From: Alcaligenaceae bacterium
GTDB taxonomy: Bacteria > Pseudomonadota > Gammaproteobacteria > Burkholderiales > Burkholderiaceae_B
DNA length: 64,000 nucleotides
Reading direction: 5' to 3'
Assembly: GCA_013416435.1 (NCBI GenBank)
Contig: JACCEN010000006.1
Coordinates: 207,315 to 271,314, forward strand
Part shown: piece after piece, positions 52,172 to 61,084 of the stretch
Numbering within the stretch: position 1 is the first letter of the stretch
Layout of the letters: every line of letters begins with the position of its first letter
Program-made: the position numbers and the translations under genes
Notes under the pieces: model-generated
What the model saw: the letters and a program-made list of their open reading frames with translations, nothing else
Told to the model about the DNA's origin: nothing
Database searches by the model: none

Positions 52172-53314
52172 TCAGGATGAAGAGGCGTCGCCGTATATGC
52201 GATTTCGCCCGTCGGCCTTGGCGGAATAGAGCAGGGCATCGACTTTGCGGTATGCCTGATCGACGGGATGATTTGCGTCGAATTGCGAGACACCGAAGCT
52301 GGCGGTACAGGACAGTCCTTCCGCGATGGAAGACAGATCCATCTGTTCGATGCTCCTGCGCAATCGTTCAGCCACGACCAGCGCGGTGCGGCCATCCGTC
52401 TGGGGCAGGAAAATAAGGAACTCCTCGCCGCCATAGCGGGCGGCCACGTCATCCGGGCGCAAGCCGTGCGAGAGCAGGCGCGCCAACTGCACCAGCACCT
52501 TGTCTCCGACGGCATGGCCGTACCGGTCGTTCACTTTCTTGAAATGGTCGATGTCCATGATGATGAGGGCGTAATAAGTGCTGCCGGCCAGGGCCGCCCG
52601 CACCAGTGTACGGAATCCCGCGCGGTTGTTGATGCCCGTGAGCGGATCCAGATAACTGGCCTGGCGAATGATGTGCAGCGCACGGCTGGCGCTCGCCATC
52701 AGGAACACCACGGCTAAACAGATGCCGAAGCCATAGAAGGTGATTTGAGTGACGACCCAGTACAGCGTGGTGTCATAACCGTAGCGCTGCGAACCGGCCT
52801 CTATGGTCGACAGGGCGCGGAGGATGAAGCTCAACGCAAAACCCATTACCAGCCAGTAGAGGAGCCGCTCGGAACCCAGGCCCTTGCGGAAATGACGTAC
52901 GCGCCAGCCAGCGACGACCAGCAAGGCTGCGCATGCGAACTGGAGCGCATAGACGCGCGTGGCATTGTCCGGTTCCAGAAAGGTGTAGTAGGCGCGAATC
53001 GCGAGGGTCAACGCAAACAGTGCTGAAAACGCCAGCCAGGGTGCCCGCTTGCCGCCCAGCGCGACGAGCCCGTGGCACAGCGCAACCGCCGCGGAAAGAT
53101 AGACGACGCCGGACAGCATGATGTTCAGCGGCAGGTGCGCGGGCACCAAGGTGATCTGCATCACCATGCCCAGGCCGTAGAACAGAAAAGCCGCCGATAC
53201 CGACATGAAATGCCGCAGGTTGGTGTCGAACCGCCATACCAGAGCCAGCAACGCCGCGATGAGTATCGATACGCCCGGTTGCGCCAGCGCCAGCCAGGTT
53301 CCGAAGTTCTCCAT
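52172..53314 (-). CDS. Membrane-bound diguanylate cyclase (GGDEF)
   Basis: 380 residues. About six or seven hydrophobic helices in residues 10-210 make a membrane sensor of unknown ligand. A GGDEF domain follows with the active-site motif GGEEF (295-299) and DIDHFKKVNDRYGH. RPDD (286-289) stands five residues before GGEEF, the position of the RxxD inhibitory site, so product feedback is expected. It should make cyclic di-GMP. It lies between a protease gene (31 bp) and purT (43 bp), all on the minus strand. Confidence 0.9.
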   Translation of the reverse strand: MENFGTWLALAQPGVSILIAALLALVWRFDTNLRHFMSVSAAFLFYGLGMVMQITLVPAHLPLNIMLSGVVYLSAAVALCHGLVALGGKRAPWLAFSALFALTLAIRAYYTFLEPDNATRVYALQFACAALLVVAGWRVRHFRKGLGSERLLYWLVMGFALSFILRALSTIEAGSQRYGYDTTLYWVVTQITFYGFGICLAVVFLMASASRALHIIRQASYLDPLTGINNRAGFRTLVRAALAGSTYYALIIMDIDHFKKVNDRYGHAVGDKVLVQLARLLSHGLRPDDVAARYGGEEFLIFLPQTDGRTALVVAERLRRSIEQMDLSSIAEGLSCTASFGVSQFDANHPVDQAYRKVDALLYSAKADGRNRIYGDASSS

Positions 53315-53345
53315 GCGCGGTCAACTGTCCAGAAGGCCCGAAGGC

Positions 53346-54959
53346 TTATGCCGTGCCGGCGTAATAGGCCACGCCTTCGTAGGCATAGCTGCCCGCCAGA
53401 GCGAGCTGCACATGCTCGGCTTCGGCCGTGTCGGCGGTGTAGAAGTGGGACCCTTTCTGCGTATTATAGAAGCGATGCACCTCGACTGAATCCTGTGTTT
53501 TGACGGCCGAGGCCCAATAGGCAATGCCCTCATACACGAAAGACGGGAAAGACGTCTGCACGAACGCGGCTTCATGCTCGTCGGCCGTGTAAAAGTGCGA
53601 CTGAGTGGCTGTGTTGAAGAAGCGATGAACGTCCACTGTGGTTGAGTCTTTCTTCAGGACGCGGTTGAACAACACCCCCTCGTATACGAATTCCGGCGCA
53701 TCGAGATAAAGGGCCCGTGCCTCTTGCGCATTGGCGGTGTGGAAGTGCGACCCATTGGCGGGATTGTAGAAACGCATCACGGTGGGTGTCAGGCTGGCGA
53801 CAGGCGCGGACACGTCATTGAAGATGGCGTTCTCAATGCTGAAGAGCCTGTCCGTTCCGAATGCGCCCGTGCTGTCCGCAATGGTGTGGCTGTCGTCGGA
53901 CAGATGGTATGCCAGCCTGAAGTCGGCGGCCGAGCCCGCGTACTGCACGGTATCGTCGCCGTCTTCGCCATGAAGCATGTCGTTGCCCGCACTGCCCACA
54001 AAGACGTCGTCTCCGGCGCCTCCGCGCAGCACATTGTGGGCGTGGTTGCCGATGAGCTTGTCGTTTCCAGCGCCGGTCGTGAGGTTTTCTATGATGGTGT
54101 TGCGGGCAATGGACAGATTGTTCGTCATGCCGTTGGCGGACGAAAAAGAACCCGGTGCAAGGTTTATGTGGCTGTCCGTGCTCCACCCGCTGAGGTCCAG
54201 CGTATCTATGCCGCCGGCGTCGTACAGTGCGAGGATGGGTGTTTTGTTTATGCTGAAATCATAGAGCAGCGCGGTTGCGCCTTCCACCGTGGAGCCGAAG
54301 CCATACACGGTGTTGTCGGCGCGGGCATTGGAGACGCCGTATATTGCCTGGATGGCGAGAATGTCATTGAGCATGGGCGTCTGGGGGCTGATGATCTTGC
54401 CGCCGGCATCCTTCCAGTTGCCCCAGGCGACCTGTCCTTCACCCTCGCCAGCCTCCGGGCCGAAATACGACATGATCGAATAAACGACGCTGTCCTGATA
54501 GGAAGAGGGCTGCCAGCTGCCTTCGCCGTCGTAGTTGCCCATATGATTCAGGCCCAGTGCATGCCCGATTTCGTGCACATAGGTGCTGAAGCCGTAATTG
54601 CCGACGGCCGGGTTCAGCAAGGCTGCTTCTTTTCCGTTGAACCAGATGGAGCCGACCGGAGGATAGTATGCGTGGGCGAACTTGATGTCGGTCGTCGTCA
54701 GGCCGAATCGCAGATTCGCGGCAGCGGCCGATGTTTGCTGTACCGGAATGGCGATGAGATCGGCCCACGCCGCCATCCCCAGCACCGCCATCGCCTGCTG
54801 CGCGTCATCCAATGGAACGAAGCTCGTTGCTTCGCCTTGCAGGGTAACGGTCTCCCGGGCGGTGGCCGGGAAGCCGAATCTCAGAACGGGCAAGGTCCAA
54901 ACGGTTTCGTTGATGAGTTGATTCAGAACCTGCTGGTCTGTCCAGACGGCTGCAGTCAT
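53346..54959 (-). CDS. Serralysin-like secreted metalloprotease with RTX and three C-terminal FYN/HFYTAD repeats
   Basis: 537 residues. The M10-type zinc motif HEIGHALGLNH (129-139) is followed by the Met-turn SIMSY (161-165). RTX nonapeptides follow (about 315-350: GGAGDDVFVG, GSAGNDML, GEDGDDTV), which bind calcium outside the cell. The C-terminal 125 residues form three repeats of about 45 residues, each with RF(Y/F)N, SHF(H/Y)TA and (F/Y)(V/A)YEG (DUF5648-like, often wall- or sugar-binding). There is no N-terminal signal, as expected for type I secretion, but no exporter genes are nearby. Confidence 0.85.
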   Translation of the reverse strand: MTAAVWTDQQVLNQLINETVWTLPVLRFGFPATARETVTLQGEATSFVPLDDAQQAMAVLGMAAWADLIAIPVQQTSAAAANLRFGLTTTDIKFAHAYYPPVGSIWFNGKEAALLNPAVGNYGFSTYVHEIGHALGLNHMGNYDGEGSWQPSSYQDSVVYSIMSYFGPEAGEGEGQVAWGNWKDAGGKIISPQTPMLNDILAIQAIYGVSNARADNTVYGFGSTVEGATALLYDFSINKTPILALYDAGGIDTLDLSGWSTDSHINLAPGSFSSANGMTNNLSIARNTIIENLTTGAGNDKLIGNHAHNVLRGGAGDDVFVGSAGNDMLHGEDGDDTVQYAGSAADFRLAYHLSDDSHTIADSTGAFGTDRLFSIENAIFNDVSAPVASLTPTVMRFYNPANGSHFHTANAQEARALYLDAPEFVYEGVLFNRVLKKDSTTVDVHRFFNTATQSHFYTADEHEAAFVQTSFPSFVYEGIAYWASAVKTQDSVEVHRFYNTQKGSHFYTADTAEAEHVQLALAGSYAYEGVAYYAGTA

Positions 54960-55167
54960 GGAAGTTTTCCTTGTTTTGCCATGGTATTGGATGCGAGCGC
55001 CCACACCGTCTTCAACTCCTCGGCATTGCAAGCGCGAAAGTTCAGATCATACTGATTTTGTGGCTGCCTACGTGAAACATCAAGCATCGAAGCGCCGGCT
55101 GAAGAAGGATGCTATGTTGCTCATTGCTGAAGTTTCCCGGCTTCCTTTTCTTCAAAGGGCTGTTTTG

Positions 55168-56712
55168 ATGCCGAACGCGCAAGCACACATCGACTACGAA
55201 CGGCTGCTGGCCGGCCTGATCCGGAGGCTGGAGCGCCATGGGGATTCGCCCGTTCTTTTGCATACGCATGCTTCGTCGATCATTCTGGCGGGAGATCACG
55301 CCTATAAGCTCAAGCGGCCGGTGCAACTGCCTTTTCTCGACTTTTCCACCGTGGCCTCGCGGCGACATTTCCTGTCATTGGAGCTTCAGTTGAATCGCCG
55401 TACCGCCGAGGCGCTGTATCTGGATGTGCTGCCCATCACGGGTTCTCCGGATGACCCGGAGATCGATGGGGCCGGCGAGGCCATTGATTGGGCGCTGCGT
55501 ATGCGTCGCTTCGATCCCGAAGGCGGATTCGATGTCCTGGCGCGCCAAGGGCGGCTTACCCGACGGCATATGGAACAGCTGGCCGCCCATGTCGCCGACT
55601 TTCACTTGCGGCTGCCCCCGATTCCCGCTGCGGAGGTGCCCGACAAGAATGCTTGGCATTGGGCCAATGAAAGCCTGGATGAAATCGCTGCCAGCGCGAA
55701 TACGCCGACACTGGAGACGAATGCCGGAGTCGAGGCGCTGCGGTCGGTGTTGGAGAAAGCCTTCGGTGGGCTGGAGCGCCTGCGGGAACGGCGGATTGCA
55801 CAAGGGTGGGTGCGCGAAGCCCATGGCGATCTGCACTTGGGCAACATCGTGGAATGGGAAGGGCGTGTGATTGCCTTCGATGCGCTGGAGTTCGATCCGG
55901 CCTTGCGCCGCATCGACGTGATCAACGATGTTTCCTTCACTTTCATGGACCTGTGCGCCAGTGCCTGCGAGCCTCTGGCGTGGCGTCTCATGAACGACTA
56001 CATCGAACGGACCGGCGATTACGAGGGCCTATGCCTGTTGTACGTTTATGCGGCCTCCAAGGCACTGGTGCGGGCGAAATTGAGCCTGCTGGGCGGGTGC
56101 CACCATGCCGCGTTCTTCAAATACTGGAATCTGGCCTGGTCTTTTGCCAGGCCATCCGGGCGCGCACGGCTGATTTTGACGATGGGAATGAGTGGTTCCG
56201 GCAAATCGACATTAGCGGGCATGCTGGCGGAGCGCCTGGGCGGCATCCGCATACGGTCGGACGTGGAGCGCAAGCGTCTTGCCGGCCTGGCCGCCCTGGA
56301 CCGTCCAGAGGACCCGGCGGCGCTATACAACATACAGGCCAATGAGCGAACCTACGCCCGGCTGGCCGAGCTTGCCGGCGTGCTGCTTCAGGCGAATTTC
56401 CCGGTCATCCTTGACGCTGCCTTTCTCCGCCATCATGAGCGCGAAAGCATGCGTTTCATGGCCGAAGGCCTGGGCATTCCTTTTGCTGTGGTGGAGTGCC
56501 GGGCGCCCGCGCCGGTGATGCTGGAGCGGATTTTGCGGCGTGCCGAAGCACGGACCGATCCTTCCGATGCAACGTCGCGGGTGCTCGAACTGCAAACGAC
56601 TTATATGGAACCATTACCTGATGCATGGCGTGTTTTTCATCATGTCATAAAAACAGACGTCTCGCTGGAGCGTTTACAGGAGGAAATGGAGCGGTGTGTA
56701 GTTTTTGACTGA
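55168..56712 (+). CDS. Bifunctional aminoglycoside-phosphotransferase-like / P-loop kinase protein
   Basis: 514 residues. The N-terminal half is an APH-fold kinase with HGDLHLGN (219-226) as the catalytic loop and AFDALEFDPALRRIDV as the metal-binding segment. The C-terminal half is a P-loop kinase with GMSGSGKST (340-348) and RSDVERKRL, like a gluconate- or zeta-toxin-type kinase. This fusion is a known conserved family of unknown substrate, and resistance to aminoglycosides should not be assumed. ATG 55168 has AAAGGG eight bases upstream; ATG 55114 is an alternative. Confidence 0.8.
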   Translation: MPNAQAHIDYERLLAGLIRRLERHGDSPVLLHTHASSIILAGDHAYKLKRPVQLPFLDFSTVASRRHFLSLELQLNRRTAEALYLDVLPITGSPDDPEIDGAGEAIDWALRMRRFDPEGGFDVLARQGRLTRRHMEQLAAHVADFHLRLPPIPAAEVPDKNAWHWANESLDEIAASANTPTLETNAGVEALRSVLEKAFGGLERLRERRIAQGWVREAHGDLHLGNIVEWEGRVIAFDALEFDPALRRIDVINDVSFTFMDLCASACEPLAWRLMNDYIERTGDYEGLCLLYVYAASKALVRAKLSLLGGCHHAAFFKYWNLAWSFARPSGRARLILTMGMSGSGKSTLAGMLAERLGGIRIRSDVERKRLAGLAALDRPEDPAALYNIQANERTYARLAELAGVLLQANFPVILDAAFLRHHERESMRFMAEGLGIPFAVVECRAPAPVMLERILRRAEARTDPSDATSRVLELQTTYMEPLPDAWRVFHHVIKTDVSLERLQEEMERCVVFD

Positions 56713-56804
56713 CAGATTTGTCATGAATTGTCATGAAGCTTCACAATCGCACAGAATTCGTGGACTTTCTGTAAGCAGCAGCGCCACAATGGATTGTTGC
56801 GTTT

Positions 56805-56853
56805 TGAAACCTAGGGCCAGTGCCGCCTACCTTTTAGCGTTAACAGGCCCTAG
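56805..56853. repeat. Family B dispersed repeat, full copy upstream of the 72-aa gene
   Basis: GAAACCTAGGGCCAGTGCC, then CGCCTACCTTTTAGCG and TTAACAGGCCCTAG. CTAGGGCC and GGCCCTAG are perfect 8-base inverted arms. It ends 27 bp before the GTG of the 72-residue gene. Confidence 0.8.
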
Positions 56854-56880
56854 CATTCAATTTTAATTGGAGGCGTTACC

Positions 56881-57099
56881 GTGGCGGCTCTAATAACCGA
56901 AGTGAGCGTTTACACGACCCAATCCGGCCGGGTGGCTTTTCTGCATACGCGTGGCGAAGTCGATCACAAGACGGTTTTCTACGGATACATACTGATGTTG
57001 TGCGAAGGCAAAACCATCAGGCGCGAACTGGCATGGCACGAATGCGGTACCTGCATAAACAGCAAAGACGAAGGCGACCGCATCGTCTGGAAGGCATGA
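56881..57099 (+). CDS. Small protein of unknown function, paralogue of the 79-aa protein at 50373
   Basis: 72 residues with no recognised domain. It shares the pattern VYxTxSGRxAF, then YxGY(V/I)L, a central Trp, and a Cys before an acidic end with the 79-residue protein. It has four Cys/His near the end (WHECGTC). The GTG start is well supported by GGAGG seven bases upstream. It follows a family B hairpin and precedes dedA. Confidence 0.7.
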   Translation: MAALITEVSVYTTQSGRVAFLHTRGEVDHKTVFYGYILMLCEGKTIRRELAWHECGTCINSKDEGDRIVWKA

Positions 57100-57181
57100 T
57101 GGTGGCCGGCCTCAGGCGGAAGGAGGCGTGCTCGCCCACAGTTTGCTAGCATACCTCCCTTTACCTTTGAGATAGAGCGAC

Positions 57182-57796
57182 ATGGCAAGCTGGATTGAAA
57201 ACGTCATCGATACGCTGGGTGTTTGGGGCATAGCGCTTCTGATGTTCCTGGAAAATGTTTTTCCCCCGATACCATCCGAACTCATCATGACGCTTTCGGG
57301 TTTTGCCGCCTCGCGTGGCGAAACCAGCATTGTCCTGGTCATCATCGCGGGCACGCTGGGGTCATTGGCGGGAGCGCTTTTCTGGTACGGCATAGGTCGA
57401 ATGTTCGATCAGGAGAGGGTCAAGCGTTTGGCCGACCGGCACGGCCGCTGGGTTACGCTCACACGAACGGACCTGGAGCGCACCGACCGATGGTTCGATG
57501 ATCACGGGCATTGGGCGGTGCTGTTCGGCCGGCTGATACCCACAATCCGGACATTGATCTCCATACCCGCCGGGTTTTCCGAAATGCCGCTTTCCCGCTT
57601 CCTGATTTTCACGTCCATCGGCACGACGATATGGACGGCTTTCCTGGCGCTTTTCGGCTATTGGCTGGGCAACGATTACCAGATGCTGGAAGAATGGCTC
57701 GATCCGGTGTCGCTGGGCGTCGTGGTTCTGGTGGTGGTCGTCTATGTATGGCGATTCATAACATTTCCGAAGACCCACCGCGACCAGAAGAAATGA
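57182..57796 (+). CDS. DedA-family inner-membrane protein
   Basis: A 204-residue DedA/Tvp38 family protein. FLENVFPPIPSELIMTLSGF carries the conserved acidic and Pro-rich re-entrant segment, and FGRLIPTIRTLISIPAGFSEM has the essential Arg residues. There are four or five hydrophobic segments. Family members act in undecaprenyl-phosphate or phospholipid recycling and membrane-potential homeostasis. ATG 57182 follows AGATAGAGCG, a weak ribosome site. Confidence 0.88.
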   Translation: MASWIENVIDTLGVWGIALLMFLENVFPPIPSELIMTLSGFAASRGETSIVLVIIAGTLGSLAGALFWYGIGRMFDQERVKRLADRHGRWVTLTRTDLERTDRWFDDHGHWAVLFGRLIPTIRTLISIPAGFSEMPLSRFLIFTSIGTTIWTAFLALFGYWLGNDYQMLEEWLDPVSLGVVVLVVVVYVWRFITFPKTHRDQKK

Positions 57797-57820
57797 AGCG
57801 AGCGCTGCGCCGCTTCGGAC

Positions 57821-58276
57821 TCATAGTGCCAGCTTGAAGCCCTCGTGGGTTGCCCTGAACCCCAGTCCTTCATAGAAGCGCAGGGCGTCGGAACGTTGCT
57901 TGTCGCTGGTAAGCTGAACCATTCCGCAACCGGCGTTCCGGGCCAGCTCGATGGCGTGCTCGAACAGCTTTCCACCGATGTTCCGGCCTCGGTGCCGGCC
58001 ATCCACCCTGACGCTTTCGATCTGGGCGCGCAGCATCCCTCCCCGAGAAAGCCCGGGAATGAGCGTCAGTTGCAATACGCCAACGACTTGTCCGTCGAGC
58101 ACGGCCACAATAATGGAATTCCCTGCTTGAGCGTTCACGGCATCCAGGGCGGATGCATACGCGGGCAGGAATCGGGGGCCGTCGCGGGTAGCGCCGATAT
58201 CGTCATCCGCAAGCAAAGCTGCGATGGCCGGCAGGTCGTCGTGATTGGCATTGCGAAATGAGAGCGGTGGAGTCAT
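57821..58276 (-). CDS. GNAT-family N-acetyltransferase
   Basis: A 151-residue acetyltransferase. The fold begins LSFRNANHDDLPAIAALLADD, and motif A is VDGRHRGRNIGGKLFEHAI, the acetyl-CoA binding turn. The end QRSDALRFYEGLGFRATHEGFKLAL is typical. The substrate is unknown. ATG 58276 (or 58279) gives the standard domain start. An upstream ATG at 58348 would overlap the divergent betT remnant start and add residues not usual for the family. Confidence 0.8.
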   Translation of the reverse strand: MTPPLSFRNANHDDLPAIAALLADDDIGATRDGPRFLPAYASALDAVNAQAGNSIIVAVLDGQVVGVLQLTLIPGLSRGGMLRAQIESVRVDGRHRGRNIGGKLFEHAIELARNAGCGMVQLTSDKQRSDALRFYEGLGFRATHEGFKLAL

Positions 58277-58346
58277 CATGCGGATATCGGCGTCAGAGTA
58301 GAGGCCGCTACGTCCGAGCGGCGCGAATTCAAGCGTACCAGAATTC

Positions 58347-59453
58347 ATGAAAAGAACCCTGCACCCTCCTGTCTTCGTGGCGTCGGCCGCCTTCACCCTG
58401 ATCACGGTGATTTTTGCCGTGGCAGCGCCGTCCTCCGCCCAAGCCACATTCAGCGCTATTCAGGAATGGATACTGCGCAACGCCAGTTGGGTCTATATTC
58501 TGACCGTAGCGATCATCCTGCTTTCCGTCGTGTTCCTGGCGGTGAGCCGCTATGGCGACATCAAGCTTGCGCGCGCGGTGGCAAAGGACAGTTCGCTTGC
58601 TCTTTTCGTGTTCCTGGAGCAATTGCCGCTGTCCACCATTACCTCCATTATCGCCATCGTGATGGTGATCGTCTTTTTCGTCACATCGGCCGACTCGGGA
58701 GCGTTGGTCGTAGACCTGCTGGCTTCCAACGGCGCGGAAAACTCTCCAGTCTGGCAGCGTGTCTTCTGGTCCTTGCTGATGGGTGTCGTGGCCATTGCCT
58801 TGCTGCTGGCGGACGGCCTGGAGGCATTGCAGACCGCGACCATTGCCAGTGCTCTGCCATTCTCGATCATTTTGCTGCTCGCACTGTGGGGCGTATTCAA
58901 GGCGCTCAAGCTCGACGCGACCAAAAGACGCATACGGTATCAGACGATCACCCGCAGCGCCCCGCCCAGCAACCGCGAATCATGGCGGAGAAGGCTGCGC
59001 AATATCGTCATGATGCCCAAGCGGGATAATGTCCTGCGCTTCATGAATGACATCGTGCTGCCCGCGATGCATGCCGTCGCAAGCGAACTGCGCCAGCAAG
59101 GCTACGACGCGGATGTCCTGGAGAAAGGCGAGAACGACGAAATCAGCCTGGAAGTGCATCATCATGGTGAATACATGGACTTCGCTTACGCCGTTTGGCC
59201 ATTGGAGCAGGTGCGGCCGGTCCTGACATCGGACGAGCTCGACAACGAAGACGAGCGGCGATACTTCCGTGCCGAAGTGTTTTTGCGCGAGGGCGGACAG
59301 GACTACGACATCATGGGATGGAGCGAAGAGGCAGTGATCGGCGACATCCTAGACCAATACGAGCGTCATCGCCAGTACCTGCACATGGTCCATGGCATTG
59401 CGGTGCCCGGCGCAGAGGCCAGGCCGGCGCCCAGGTCTCGCGATTCGGGCTGA
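58347..59453 (+). pseudogene. betT: Internally deleted BCCT choline/betaine transporter (BetT remnant)
   Basis: 368 in-frame residues. Residues 1-74 match the BCCT N-terminus (first two membrane helices, ending SRYGDIKL). The following residues (from about LARAVAKDSSLALFVFLEQLPL) match the region near helix 10, and the long cytoplasmic tail typical of BetT follows. Roughly 300 residues, including the substrate-binding helices, are missing at about 58566-58590. The frame is preserved, so a protein could be made, but it should not transport. The intact family length is about 650-700 residues. Confidence 0.85.
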
Positions 59454-59470
59454 AACCGCCCGACGCACCG

Positions 59471-59516
59471 GCTTATCCCCACAAGTTGTGCATAAGTCTA
59501 GGGATAACCCGTGGTT
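59471..59516. repeat. Family C dispersed repeat, copy 2
   Basis: TTATCCCCACA (59473-59483), then TGTGCATAA (59487-59495), then CTAGGGATAACCCGTGG. It is homologous to the copy at 50622. It lies between the betT remnant and the nuclease gene. Confidence 0.65.
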
Positions 59517-59619
59517 ACTTCACGAAACGGTAATAAACACGCGGGATTGAGGTTCGGTGATCAAGGAGTTGTCACGCGGGGAAGCGCTGCGCATTACGCG
59601 CTCGCTACAATTACACCGC

Positions 59620-60516
59620 ATGACAAAAAAGTCCAAACCCAGAAAGCGCTCCTCCCGCCCCAAGCGAAAGCCCCGAGACTCGATCCAACGGTTTTTGCGG
59701 GCGTTCGTCGTCTCTGCCACGACAGCATTCAGCATTGCCAGTTGCGCCCTGAATCCCCAACTGCGTGATGAGGTCCACCTCGAACCCATACTTTCGCAGC
59801 TTGGTTTTCCAGACCAGGCTCAGATGGCGCCGCTTGCCGTTGCTTCCGGCCCACGGGTTCAAACGCGCTTTGCGCAATGCCCGCAGTTTTTCCCCGGCGG
59901 GAATCCCCCCGTCGTGCCTTCCTCGCAGATGCTGCGTGAACTTTGCTTCAGTGCTTTCGCCGTACTGCATAATGGAAAGGCGAAGGCGCCGGTATTCGTT
60001 GCGCAACGCCTGAACCGGAAAATGCTCCTCCAAGCGCAAAGCGTGGCACGAGCAGACAAGTTCTATCCGGAAGCGCGTCTCCCTGCCGCCGAACGTGCCG
60101 AGCTGGACGATTACCGGGGCTCGGGCTATTCGCGCGGCCACATGGCGCCGGCGGCCGATATGCATACACCGGAAGCCATGGCGCAAAGTTTCAGCCTGGC
60201 CAACATGGTTCCGCAAGATCAGCGTCACAACGGCGGTGCCTGGAGCAAGGTCGAAGACGATACACGCAAGTACGTAATGCGTGCCGCCGGCGATGTCTTC
60301 GTTTTTACCGGCACGGTGTACGACGGTCGGTCCATGACGATCGGCGCCGGGCGGGTCGCCGTTCCCAGTCATCTATATAAGGTTGTCTACGATGCGACCA
60401 CCGGCAGGGCGTGGGCGCATTGGCAGGCCAACAGTCCGCAGAGTCGGGCGGGGCCGCCAATGAGCTACGAAGAGTTCGAAATGCGAACCGGCCTGGGCTT
60501 CTTGCCGCTGCGCTGA
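59620..60516 (+). CDS. DNA/RNA non-specific endonuclease (NucA/EndA family), probable lipoprotein
   Basis: 298 residues. The catalytic motif is SRGHMAPAADM (residues 171-181), with the general-base His in RGH. Metal-ligand Asn residues appear in SLANMVPQDQRHNGGAW. A very basic N-terminus (about 20 residues of Lys/Arg) precedes a hydrophobic stretch ending IASC, a plausible lipobox with Cys42. It probably degrades extracellular or periplasmic nucleic acids. A GTG at 59557 with GAGG upstream is an alternative start. Confidence 0.82.
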   Translation: MTKKSKPRKRSSRPKRKPRDSIQRFLRAFVVSATTAFSIASCALNPQLRDEVHLEPILSQLGFPDQAQMAPLAVASGPRVQTRFAQCPQFFPGGNPPVVPSSQMLRELCFSAFAVLHNGKAKAPVFVAQRLNRKMLLQAQSVARADKFYPEARLPAAERAELDDYRGSGYSRGHMAPAADMHTPEAMAQSFSLANMVPQDQRHNGGAWSKVEDDTRKYVMRAAGDVFVFTGTVYDGRSMTIGAGRVAVPSHLYKVVYDATTGRAWAHWQANSPQSRAGPPMSYEEFEMRTGLGFLPLR

Positions 60517-60609
60517 ACGAAGAAGGCCTTCGTACTCGACTGGAAGGAATGTCGTGGCACACGCATTGCTGAACTTCGTATGCCATTTCGGCCATATCGG
60601 AGGTAAGTT

Positions 60610-61035
60610 ATGAAAAAGTCTCTTGCAGCAGTGTTATGTTCGACAGCCTTGATCGCCGCGCCTGCAGTCTTCGCGCAGGCCAGCGGAAGCGGGGGCGGCC
60701 CTAACGGAACCAACCCAGGCTCGTCGACATCCAATCCGCCGCTTACGCCTTCGCAGACGGAAACCAGCAAGGGGGCTGTCACCACACCGCCGCCCCTGGA
60801 CCGAAGCGGCGCGGCCGAGCACATAAGCGACAAGCAAGGCAGCGCGGGTGGAAGCAATGCCAATGACGGATCATCCGGCCTGGGCACCAGCGGGCAAGAT
60901 GGCGGCAGTACCGGCGGAACAGGAGGAACAGGTGGAACCGGTGGTAACGGAAGTGCCGGCGGTGTCGGTGACTCGAGCGGCCTGGGCGGCTCGGACGGCG
61001 GTGGTTCGGGCGCGACCGGCTCCGGCTCCCGCTAG
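60610..61035 (+). CDS. Secreted Gly/Ser-rich low-complexity protein
   Basis: 141 residues. A clear signal peptide (KKSLAAVLCSTALIAAPAVFAQA) is followed by a mature chain that is almost wholly disordered: Gly, Ser, Thr and Asn, with GGTGGTGG-type runs near residue 100. The ribosome site GGAGGT is near perfect. The function is unknown. A hairpin (GACTTCA / TGAAGTC, 61035-61072) follows the stop. Confidence 0.7.
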   Translation: MKKSLAAVLCSTALIAAPAVFAQASGSGGGPNGTNPGSSTSNPPLTPSQTETSKGAVTTPPPLDRSGAAEHISDKQGSAGGSNANDGSSGLGTSGQDGGSTGGTGGTGGTGGNGSAGGVGDSSGLGGSDGGGSGATGSGSR

Positions 61036-61084
61036 ACTTCAGGAATCCCCTTTCCAGCATCGGGGTGAAGTCGCATAAATCTCA

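Noticed and set aside
55168..56712. Aminoglycoside-resistance gene
   Set aside because: The kinase fold and HGDLHLGN motif are present, but the fusion with a P-loop kinase marks a housekeeping family of unknown substrate and there is no resistance context.
56717..56740. PHO-box-like direct repeat TTGTCATGAA twice
   Set aside because: The two copies are spaced 10 bp, not 11, lack the CTGTCA core, and no phosphate gene is downstream.
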